In this document: piece by piece, positions 1 to 6,231 of the stretch
How positions within the stretch are numbered: the first letter of the stretch is position 1
Layout: each line of letters begins with the position of its first letter
NCBI GenBank assembly: GCA_031279575.1
Contig: JAITIG010000180.1
Span: 1 to 13,123, forward strand
Origin: Bifidobacteriaceae bacterium
GTDB lineage: Bacteria > Actinomycetota > Actinomycetes > Actinomycetales > WQXJ01
Direction of reading: 5' to 3'
DNA: 13,123 nt
Notes under the pieces: generated by a model
The model's input: the letters and a program-made list of their open reading frames with translations, nothing else
Told to the model about the DNA's origin: nothing
Databases searched by the model: none
Made by a program: the position numbers and the translations under genes

Positions 1-290
1 CGCGCCGCTCGGGGCACCGCCGCCGCCGGGCTCCGGACCGGGGCCGGACGGGCCGGGCGGGCCGATGCCGCCGGGGAGCGGCTACGGGCCCGGCGGTCCG
101 GCGCCGTACGGGGGACCGCCGCAGCCGGGCTCCGGACCGGGGCCGGGCGGGGCGGGCGGGCCGATGCCGCCGGGGAGCGGCTACGGGCCCGGCGGGTCGA
201 TGCCGTTCGGGGCGCCGCCGCAGCCGGGCTACGGCCCAGTGCCGCCGGGGGGCGGCTACGGGCCGGGCGGGCCGGCGCCGTACGGGGGGC
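1..290 (+). repeat. Degenerate 99-base in-frame tandem repeat encoding Gly/Pro-rich tail
   Basis: Two copies begin at 65 and 164, each opening with MPPGSGYGPGG, so the period is 99 bases (33 codons). The end of an earlier copy fills 1-64: the string ctccggaccggggccgg recurs exactly 99 bases apart, from 31 and from 130. A shortened third copy follows to about 290 (VPPGGGYGPGGPAPYGG). The array runs off the left edge, so copy number is unknown. It is coding and likely to vary in length by slippage or recombination. Confidence 0.8.
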
Positions 291-1288
291 AGTGGGCGCC
301 GCCGGGCTACGGGGCGCCGCCGGCGCCCATCGCCAGCCGGCCCGGCACCATACCGCTGCGACCGCTGCGGCTGGGCGACATCTTCGACGGGGCCTTCCGC
401 TCCATCCGCTTCGCGCCATCGGTCATGTTCGGCCTGACGGCGGTGGTTGTGACCATCGCGGCGGCCGCCCAGACGGTGCCCGTGTTCCTGCTCAACAACA
501 GCAGCGCGCTAGCGCCCAGCTCCAGCTCAGCGCTGCAAGCCCAGATTTACAGCGGCTTTTACTCCGGCTTGGGCTCGATGCTGTCCACCGTCATCGGCCT
601 GGTTTTCACCTTCCTGGCCACCACCGTCCTGAGCGGCATGCTGACCTATGCTGTGGCCCAAGGCGCCATCGGCGCGCGGGTCTCGGTGGCCTCGGCCTGG
701 CGCGCCATCGGCGGGCGGGTGCCGGGGCTGATCGGGCTGAGCTTGCTGATCGGCCTGCTGGTGGCGATGGCGCTGGCGATTCCAATCGCCGCCACCCTGG
801 TCGGAATCGGCTTGATCGGCGCCGAGTTGGTCGGCGAGTCGACCCAGAGCGCGGGCCTCGGCCTGGTGGTCATCCTGGCCGGGATGCTCGGCGGGCTGGC
901 CGCCTACGCTTGGATCGCCACCCGCACCTTGTTCGCGCCGGCCGCGCTGGTCTTGGAGGGGCAAGGCGTGGCCGCCGCCTTCAGGCACAGTTGGCGGCTA
1001 ACCCGGGGGCGGTTTTGGCGCACGCTTGGCATCTATATGCTGACCAGCCTGATTGTCGCATTCTTGACCTCGATTGTGAACACCCCGGTGGCGATGATCG
1101 GGATCCTTACCGTGTCCAGCAACCCAGTCCTGGGGGCGGTCGCGATGGCGCTGGGCACCGCCGTGGCCAGCCTGCTCACCACGCCGTTCGCCGCCGCCGT
1201 GGTCGCGCTGCTCTACATCGACGCCCGAATCCGCTCTGAAGGGCTCGATTTGGCCCTGATGCGCGCCGCCGAGGAGCCGCGCCTGTGA
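2..1288 (+). CDS. Multi-pass membrane protein, glycerophosphodiester phosphodiesterase membrane-domain type (5' partial)
   Basis: The frame is open to the left edge, so the true start lies upstream; the first ATG inside the window (65) falls within a repeat and is probably internal. Counting from that ATG, residues 1-95 are a Gly/Pro/Tyr-rich repeat tail. The conserved part begins at about 96 (IPLRPLRLGDIFDGAFRSIR), an entry motif seen in actinobacterial proteins annotated as glycerophosphoryl diester phosphodiesterase membrane domain. Six or so hydrophobic segments follow (about 118-143, 168-198, 219-250, 264-292, 320-345, 352-386). The loop ALVLEGQGVAAAFRHSWRLT (294-313) and the C-terminal LLYIDARIRSEGLDLALM also fit this family. 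No catalytic GDPD domain is present, so enzymatic activity is not implied; the role is unknown, perhaps membrane stress or envelope function. It overlaps the next gene by 4 bases (GTGA) and is the first visible member of the MoxR/DUF58 operon. Confidence 0.82.
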   Translation, partial: APLGAPPPPGSGPGPDGPGGPMPPGSGYGPGGPAPYGGPPQPGSGPGPGGAGGPMPPGSGYGPGGSMPFGAPPQPGYGPVPPGGGYGPGGPAPYGGQWAPPGYGAPPAPIASRPGTIPLRPLRLGDIFDGAFRSIRFAPSVMFGLTAVVVTIAAAAQTVPVFLLNNSSALAPSSSSALQAQIYSGFYSGLGSMLSTVIGLVFTFLATTVLSGMLTYAVAQGAIGARVSVASAWRAIGGRVPGLIGLSLLIGLLVAMALAIPIAATLVGIGLIGAELVGESTQSAGLGLVVILAGMLGGLAAYAWIATRTLFAPAALVLEGQGVAAAFRHSWRLTRGRFWRTLGIYMLTSLIVAFLTSIVNTPVAMIGILTVSSNPVLGAVAMALGTAVASLLTTPFAAAVVALLYIDARIRSEGLDLALMRAAEEPRL

Positions 1289-1959
1289 CAGCTGCGCCCG
1301 GCCCCCCGCTCGACCCGGCGCCCGCCGAGGCGCGCCAGTGGCTCGAAGACGAGCTGTCGAAGGGCATCTACCACCGCCCGCCATCGCTCCTCGACCGGTT
1401 GCTGGAGTGGCTCTGGGAGCTGCTCAACGGCCCGGCGGGCGAGGCGGTGCTGCCGCCGTGGCAGGCGCTCGGCATCGGGCTGGCGGTCGCGCTGGTTGTC
1501 GCGCTGGCCGCCTGGCGGGTGGCCGGGCCGCTGCGGCGGCGCCGGGCGGCCGAGCGCCACCCGGGGGGCGTGCTGGCCGGCGAGAAGCGGTCCGGGGCCC
1601 AACTGCTGGCCGCCGCCCAGGCCCGGGCCGCCGCCGGCGATTGGCGGCGGGCCAGTCTGCTGGCCTTCCAGGCGATAGCCCGGCGGCTGGAGGAAAGGGC
1701 CATCTTGGACCCCCAGCCGGGGCGCACCGCCCGCGAGTTGGCGCGCCACGCCGGGCTCCGCCTGCCCGCCCTGACCGAGGCCCTGGGCCAGGCGGCGGCG
1801 CACTTCGACGCCGTCGCCTACGGCGCCGCCCAGGGGCAGGCCAGCGTCTACCGCTTCTTGATTGACCTGGGCCAGCGGGCCGACCAAACCAAACCCGACG
1901 GGCTCGAGGCCGCCGCCCCGGCCCAAGCCGGCCAACTGGCCGCCCTGGCGGCGCCATGA
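1285..1959 (+). CDS. DUF4129 domain protein, single-pass membrane
   Basis: The 224-aa product has a short hydrophilic N-terminus containing LLDRLLEWLWELL (35-47), one membrane segment at about 61-80 followed by a basic cluster (PLRRRR), and a cytoplasmic C-terminal helical domain. The C-terminal part (about 115-195) has the layout of DUF4129: a stretch starting GDWRRASLLAFQAIARRLEE, then GRTARELARHAG, then HFDAVAYG. The start is GTG, chosen because it overlaps the upstream stop (GTGA) and has a GAGGAG ribosome-binding site at 1271-1276, 8 bases upstream. DUF4129 proteins commonly sit beside MoxR ATPase and DUF58 genes and are thought to be membrane partners of that system; no biochemical function is established. 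The end overlaps the DUF4350 gene (ATGA). Confidence 0.85.
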   Translation: MTAAPGPPLDPAPAEARQWLEDELSKGIYHRPPSLLDRLLEWLWELLNGPAGEAVLPPWQALGIGLAVALVVALAAWRVAGPLRRRRAAERHPGGVLAGEKRSGAQLLAAAQARAAAGDWRRASLLAFQAIARRLEERAILDPQPGRTARELARHAGLRLPALTEALGQAAAHFDAVAYGAAQGQASVYRFLIDLGQRADQTKPDGLEAAAPAQAGQLAALAAP

Positions 1960-3053
1960 GCGCGGTGGGCGCGGTGGGCGCGGTGGGCGGCGCGGGCGGA
2001 GCGGGCGGCATCGGCGGCGCGGGCGGCATCGGCGGCCAAGGCGCCGCCAACCCGTTCGCGCCCCCGCCCGGCGCCCAGCGCAGCCGCCGGGCGGGCCGGG
2101 CCAAGCCCAGCCGGGGGCGAACCGCGGCCGGCTGGCTGCTCGGCCTGGGCCTGCCGCTGGCCTTGATGCTGACCATGACGGCGCTGCTCAGCCTGCCGGC
2201 CGACGACCGCCCGCTGAGCGTCGGCAACCCGGGGCCCAGCGGCGCCCGCGCCCTGGCCCAAGTGCTCGGCCGGCTGGGCGTGGAGGTCCGAGCGGCCGAC
2301 TCGACGGCCGCGGCCGCCGCCCAAGCCACCGGCGATACCACCTTGGCGGTGGTCGGGCCGGCGCCGCTGAGCGCGCGCCAACTGGACTTGTACGCGGCGG
2401 TGAAGTGCGACATCGTGCTCATAGAGGCCGCCCCCGAGCTGCTGGCGCGCCTCGAAGCCGAAGGGCGCGACCGCCGCCTGACCGTGCTGGCGGACTCGGC
2501 GGTGGTGACCAACGCGGACGTCGTCGAAGGGGCCAACGCCGCCACCGCGCTCAAAGCCCTCGGCGGGCACAGCCGGCTGGTTTGGAACCTGGCCGCCTGG
2601 GAAGACGAGGCCAGCGGCGGCGCCGCCAGCGGCCTGTGGCGCCTGCTGCCGCCGTGGGCCCAATTCGCGGCCGGCCAACTGCTGATCGCCGCGGCCGGGG
2701 CGGCCCTGTGGCGCGGCCGGCGGATGGGCCGCCTGGTGCCGGACCCGCTGCCGGTCAGCGTCCCCGCCTCCCAGATCACCGTCGGATTGGGCGGCTTGTA
2801 CCGCCGCTCGGGCTCGCTGGGGCACGCCGCCGCCGCCCTGCGGGCCGGCGCCGCCAGCCGGCTCGGCGCCGCCCTGGGGCTGGGGCCGGCCAGCCCGCCA
2901 GCTACGCTGGTGGCCAGAATTGAGCAGGCCTCCGGCCGCCCCGGGCCGGCCGTCCACGAGCTGATATACGGACCGGCGCCAAGTTGGGGCGGCCAACTGG
3001 CGGCCCTGGCGCAAGATTTGGACCAATTGGAGAAAGAGGTGCTTTCGCAATGA
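1956..3053 (+). CDS. DUF4350 domain protein, two membrane segments
   Basis: The 365-aa product starts at an ATGA overlap with the DUF4129 gene. Residues 3-30 are a Gly/Ala/Val/Ile repeat. A basic stretch (41-55) precedes membrane segment one (about 58-80). DUF4350 follows, with the characteristic NPGPSGARALAQVLGRLGVE (91-110), a Rossmann-like extracytoplasmic segment (TTLAVVGPAPLS and DIVLIEAAPELLARL), and a second membrane segment at about 233-252 followed by WRGRRMGRLVPDPLP. The C-terminal part (about 272-365) is a cytoplasmic helical region containing RSGSLGHAAAALRAGAASRLG, as in family members. Function is unknown; its position between DUF4129 and MoxR implies it belongs to the same membrane complex or regulatory unit. 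There is a single Cys (C151) in the outer domain. It is followed by MoxR with a 4-base overlap. Confidence 0.83.
   Translation: MSAVGAVGAVGGAGGAGGIGGAGGIGGQGAANPFAPPPGAQRSRRAGRAKPSRGRTAAGWLLGLGLPLALMLTMTALLSLPADDRPLSVGNPGPSGARALAQVLGRLGVEVRAADSTAAAAAQATGDTTLAVVGPAPLSARQLDLYAAVKCDIVLIEAAPELLARLEAEGRDRRLTVLADSAVVTNADVVEGANAATALKALGGHSRLVWNLAAWEDEASGGAASGLWRLLPPWAQFAAGQLLIAAAGAALWRGRRMGRLVPDPLPVSVPASQITVGLGGLYRRSGSLGHAAAALRAGAASRLGAALGLGPASPPATLVARIEQASGRPGPAVHELIYGPAPSWGGQLAALAQDLDQLEKEVLSQ
1962..2036 (+). repeat. Short in-frame repeats encoding Gly/Ala-rich N-terminus of the DUF4350 protein
   Basis: Three tandem copies of the 9-mer gcggtgggc occupy 1962-1988 (Ala-Val-Gly repeated). They are followed by Gly/Ala and Gly-Gly-Ile units in which gcgggcggcatcggcg occurs twice. 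The run is coding, directly after the start codon, and is a likely place for length variation. Confidence 0.7.
3034..3039 (+). promoter_or_regulatory. Ribosome-binding site fixing the MoxR start
   Basis: AAGAGG lies 10 bases upstream of the ATG at 3050 and inside the end of the DUF4350 gene. It supports the ATGA-overlap start at 3050 rather than an in-frame ATG at 2984, which would overlap the upstream gene by 70 bases. Confidence 0.6.
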
Positions 3054-4162
3054 GCCAGCCAACCTTGGGGCCCGCGCCGGGCGAGGCGCAATGGCCCGCC
3101 CAGGCGCCGGCCGGCCCGAGCGGCCCGGCTGGGCAGACGGCGCCGACCGGCCCGAGCGGCCCCGCCGGGCAGACGGCGCCGGCCGGCCCGCCGGCCGGCC
3201 CGAGCGGCCCCGCCGCCGGGCCGCGGCAGGCGCTGGCGCTGGTGCGCGGCGAGGTCGGCAAAGCCGTTGTGGGGCAAGACGCGGCCGTCACCGGACTGCT
3301 GATCGGGCTGCTGGCAGGCGGCCACGTGCTGCTCGAGGGCGTCCCCGGGGTGGCCAAGACCCTCCTGGTGCGGGCCTTGGCGGCGGCCCTGGACCTGGAG
3401 TCCAAACGCATCCAGTTCACCCCGGACCTGATGCCGGGCGATGTCACCGGGTCGCTCATCTACGACTCCAGGACGGCCCGCTTCGAGTTCAGGCCCGGGC
3501 CGGTGTTCACCAACCTGCTGCTGGCGGACGAGATCAACCGCACACCGCCCAAGACCCAAGCCTCGCTGCTGGAGTCGATGGAGGAGCGCCAAGTCTCAAT
3601 CGAGGGCCAGCCCAGGCCCCTGCCCAGGCCGTTCATGGTGATCGCGACCCAAAACCCGGTCGAATACGAGGGCACCTACCCCCTGCCGGAAGCCCAGCTG
3701 GACCGCTTCTTGCTCAAGCTGACCCTGCCGCTGCCGCCCCGGGACCAGGAGATCGAGGTGGTGGGGCGCCACGCCCGCGGCTTCGACCCGAGGGCGCTGG
3801 CGGCGGCCGGGCTGCGCGCGGTGGCCGGGCCGGGCGAGCTGGCGGCCGCCCAGGCGGCGGCGGCGCAGGTGCGGGTGGACCGGGAGGTCTTGGGCTACAT
3901 CGTGGACGTCTGCCGGGCGACCCGCGACGCGCCATCGGTGGCGTTGGGGGTCTCGCCGCGCGGCGAGGTGGCGCTGATGGCGGCCGCCCGGGCCTGGGCC
4001 TGGCTGTCCGGCCGCGCCTTCGTGACGCCCGATGACGTCAAAGCCCTGGCCCTGCCGGCTCTGCGCCACCGCATCCAGATGCGCATCGAGGCGGTCACCG
4101 AGGGGACCAGCCCAGAGGCCGTGCTCGGCTCCATCCTCGCCACCGTGCCTGTGCCGCGCTGA
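3050..4162 (+). CDS. MoxR-family AAA+ ATPase
   Basis: The 370-aa product has a Pro/Gly/Ala-rich tail at 1-58, then a complete MoxR-type AAA_3 core. Visible motifs are Walker A GVPGVAKT (97-104), Walker B LLLADE (156-161) followed by INRTPPKTQASLLESMEERQ, sensor 1 ATQNPVEYEGTYPLPEAQLD (199-218), the SPRG sensor-2 arginine motif (302-305), and the small helical lid containing AFVTPDDVKALALPALRHRI (323-342). MoxR ATPases use ATP hydrolysis to remodel or activate VWA-domain partners; the adjacent DUF58 gene is the usual partner. The core looks intact. The N-terminal tail of about 58 residues, including two 12-residue repeats, is unusual, since most MoxR proteins begin close to the AAA domain. Start choice rests on the ATGA overlap and ribosome-binding site. 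Confidence 0.93.
   Translation: MSQPTLGPAPGEAQWPAQAPAGPSGPAGQTAPTGPSGPAGQTAPAGPPAGPSGPAAGPRQALALVRGEVGKAVVGQDAAVTGLLIGLLAGGHVLLEGVPGVAKTLLVRALAAALDLESKRIQFTPDLMPGDVTGSLIYDSRTARFEFRPGPVFTNLLLADEINRTPPKTQASLLESMEERQVSIEGQPRPLPRPFMVIATQNPVEYEGTYPLPEAQLDRFLLKLTLPLPPRDQEIEVVGRHARGFDPRALAAAGLRAVAGPGELAAAQAAAAQVRVDREVLGYIVDVCRATRDAPSVALGVSPRGEVALMAAARAWAWLSGRAFVTPDDVKALALPALRHRIQMRIEAVTEGTSPEAVLGSILATVPVPR
3113..3184 (+). repeat. 36-base tandem repeat in the MoxR N-terminal tail
   Basis: Two in-frame copies encode GPSGPAGQTAPT (3113-3148) and GPSGPAGQTAPA (3149-3184). A degraded third block follows (GPPAGPSGPAAG). Both DNA copies begin ggcccgagcggccc and contain gggcagacggcgcc. Confidence 0.7.
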
Positions 4163-4167
4163 CCGCG

Positions 4168-5460
4168 ATGGCCTTCACCTGGCGCCTGCCGGCCGCCCTC
4201 GCCCTGGGGCTGGTGCCGCTGCTGCTGTCCCCCGCCTGGGCCACCGTGCTGGGCTGGACGGCGCTGGTGGCGGCGCTGGCCGGCCTCGACGCCTGCCTGG
4301 CGGCCAGCCCCGCGGCGCTGCGGCTGGAGCGGGCGCCGCTGGCCGCCATCCGCCTGACCGAGCCGGCCGCCTCCAGCCTGCGCCTGGCCAACCCGACCCG
4401 CCGCAAAGCCCGCCTGCGGCTGCGCGACGCCTGGCCGGCCTCGGCCGGGGCCGAATCGGAGGTGCGCCGCCTGGATGTGCCGGCGGGCGAGGCGCGGCGC
4501 AGCGCCGGCCGGCTGCGCCCCACCCGGCAGGGCGACTTCGAGGCCGATTTGGTGACCATCCGCAGCTTCGGGCCGTTGGGCCTGGCCGGCCGGCAGCGGT
4601 CTTTGGCGGTGGCGGGCCGGCTGCGGGTGCTGCCCGAGTTCCGCTCGCGCCGCCACCTGCCCTCCCGGCTGGCCCGGCTGCGGGAGATGGACGGGCGCAC
4701 GGCCGCCCAGGTGCGCGGGCAGGGCACCGAGTTCGACTCCCTGCGCGAATACGCCCTGGGCGATGACGTCCGCTCGATCGACTGGCGGGCCAGCGCCCGA
4801 GCCGAGCACGTCATGGTGCGCACCTGGCGGCCGGAGCGCGACCGCCGGGTGCTGATTGTGCTGGACACATCGCGCTGGGCGGCGGGCCGGGTGGGCGACC
4901 GCACCCGGCTGGACGCGGGCGTCGAAGTGGCGCTGCTGCTGGGCGCGGTGGCCGCGGCCGGGGGCGACCGGGTCGAGCTGCTGGCGGCCGACAGAGTGCT
5001 GCGGGCGCAGACCGCGCCGGTGGTGGGCGCCGGCACCCTGGCCAGCCTGGCGGACCGCTTGGCCTTGGTCACCCCGGCCCTGGTCGAGGCCAACTGGACG
5101 CTGCTGGCCGGGCTGATCCAGGCCCGGGTGCGCCAGCGCGCCCTGGTGGTGCTGGCCACCAGCACCGACCCGGCCCTGGTCGAGGTGGGGCTGGGCCCGG
5201 TCCTGGAAACCCTGCTGCGGCGCCATGTGGTCATGCTGGCCGCCGTCCGCGACCCGGGAGACGCCGAGTTGCGCGCCCGGCGGCAGGACTCGGACGCGCT
5301 GTTCGACGCGGCCGCCGCCGAGCGCCGCCAGTTGGCCGTGGCCGCCATGGAGCAGCGGCTGCGCGCCATGGGCGCCCATGTGGTGACCGGCCTGCCGGAC
5401 GCCCTGGCCCCCGCCGTGGCCGACGCCTACCTAGCCCTAAAAGCCGCCGGCCGCCTCTAG
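4168..5460 (+). CDS. DUF58 domain protein (VWA-like MoxR partner)
   Basis: The 430-aa product begins with two hydrophobic segments (about 9-25 and 26-42). A beta-rich region with ANPTRRKARLRLRD and SFGPLGLAGRQ follows. The DUF58 signature is GTEFDSLREYALGDDVRSID (186-205) followed by WRASAR, and then a VWA-like strand with LIVLDTS (229-235). The rest (about 250-425) has the alternating strands and helices of a VWA-like fold ending in AYLALKAAG. DUF58 proteins are membrane-anchored partners of MoxR ATPases. The gene follows moxR after 5 bases with no clear Shine-Dalgarno, so it is probably translated by coupling. It is the last gene of the + strand operon here; in many actinobacteria SpoIIM/DUF95 and RDD membrane-protein genes would follow, but the DISARM operon lies there instead. 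Confidence 0.9.
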   Translation: MAFTWRLPAALALGLVPLLLSPAWATVLGWTALVAALAGLDACLAASPAALRLERAPLAAIRLTEPAASSLRLANPTRRKARLRLRDAWPASAGAESEVRRLDVPAGEARRSAGRLRPTRQGDFEADLVTIRSFGPLGLAGRQRSLAVAGRLRVLPEFRSRRHLPSRLARLREMDGRTAAQVRGQGTEFDSLREYALGDDVRSIDWRASARAEHVMVRTWRPERDRRVLIVLDTSRWAAGRVGDRTRLDAGVEVALLLGAVAAAGGDRVELLAADRVLRAQTAPVVGAGTLASLADRLALVTPALVEANWTLLAGLIQARVRQRALVVLATSTDPALVEVGLGPVLETLLRRHVVMLAAVRDPGDAELRARRQDSDALFDAAAAERRQLAVAAMEQRLRAMGAHVVTGLPDALAPAVADAYLALKAAGRL

Positions 5461-5475
5461 GCTGCCGCTTGCGGT

Positions 5476-5490
5476 CCGGGGGCGCCCCGG
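5476..5490. terminator. Possible bidirectional terminator hairpin between convergent operons
   Basis: A perfect inverted repeat (CCGGGG, 3-base loop GCG, CCCCGG) fills half of the 30-base gap between the DUF58 and drmC stop codons. A 10-base palindrome (cggctagccg, 5488-5497) adjoins it and covers the drmC TAG. There is no T-tract on either side, so the assignment rests only on hairpin and position. Confidence 0.3.
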
Positions 5491-6231
5491 CTAGCCGACC
5501 TGCTCGTACAGGCCTTCCTCCAGGGCGCGCATCTGCCTCTCGACTCTTTGAGTGAGGATTGGATCGTCTATGCGGAGACCCAGTTCCACGTTTAGGCGTT
5601 CGGCGCTCTTTGAGAAGTTGGCGCTGGTCACAAGGAGGAATTGGTGGTCGATGGCGATGAACTTGGCGTGGTTGCGCGGCCTGGCGCCATCTGGGCTGGG
5701 CTTCGTCCGCAGAACAACGGCGGGGTAAAGCTCGGCGGCGATCTCGGCTGTGGTTGGCCTCCAAGGCTCGGGGCGCCGGTCCGCCGCGTCCGCATCGACA
5801 TAGATCCGCACCTTGACTTCGACGCGCGCGGCGGCCTGTCTGAGAGCCGCCCACAAGACGGATGACCGCTGGAAGTTGAACGTCGAACATGTCACAGACT
5901 CGCGTGCGGCGGCCACGAGATGCCGGATGGAGGCGGTGAGCTCCCCATGTCCGATCAGTCCCCCGGGCGCCGTCCACACCGGGGTCACCGCTGTGGCGTG
6001 AAAGTGCGCGCCTTCGATGGCTCGAAGCACCGCCACTGTCTCAGCCAGATTGGCGGAGCTGAGCCCCGAGGCGCGAAGTAGTTGGCGAACCTGGTTGCGG
6101 CGGCCTTGCCGAATCGCTCTTAGAACCTGGGTCAGGGTTTCTCCGGCAGCCAAACGGTCAGCTAACTCCTCAGCCTCGCTACCGGTCAACAAGGCGCCAA
6201 GTTCGCGGACGGCCAGGCCTGGGTCACCCAT
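5491..6231 (-). CDS. drmC: DISARM protein DrmC, phospholipase D-fold
   Basis: The 246-aa product has an N-terminal helical region (about 1-75) followed by a phospholipase D-like domain. One HKD motif is complete: H188, K190 and D195 in NHAKFIAID, followed by VTSANFSKSAERLNVELGL, the usual PLD context with N205 and E216. Only one HKD motif is present, so an active site would need a homodimer, as in single-motif nucleases of this superfamily. In DISARM this protein accompanies DrmA and DrmB; its substrate is unsettled (nuclease activity is often assumed), and as I recall deletion work in Bacillus found it dispensable. The ATG overlaps the drmB stop by 8 bases (ATGGGTGA) with no strong Shine-Dalgarno, so translation is probably coupled. 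Its stop faces the DUF58 gene across 30 bases. Confidence 0.88.
   Translation of the reverse strand: MGDPGLAVRELGALLTGSEAEELADRLAAGETLTQVLRAIRQGRRNQVRQLLRASGLSSANLAETVAVLRAIEGAHFHATAVTPVWTAPGGLIGHGELTASIRHLVAAARESVTCSTFNFQRSSVLWAALRQAAARVEVKVRIYVDADAADRRPEPWRPTTAEIAAELYPAVVLRTKPSPDGARPRNHAKFIAIDHQFLLVTSANFSKSAERLNVELGLRIDDPILTQRVERQMRALEEGLYEQVG

Noticed and set aside
65..290. Repeats considered as a CRISPR or intergenic repeat array
   Set aside because: The repeats are contiguous, without unique spacers, keep the reading frame and encode the N-terminal tail of a membrane protein.
2984..3049. Earlier in-frame start for MoxR
   Set aside because: It would overlap DUF4350 by 70 bases; the ATG at 3050 has an ATGA overlap and AAGAGG at a workable distance.
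1424..3592. Long open frame on the - strand opposite the DUF4129, DUF4350 and MoxR genes
   Set aside because: Its translation is Arg/Pro/Ala-rich with no domain and it lies antisense to three well-supported genes; such frames are common in very GC-rich DNA.
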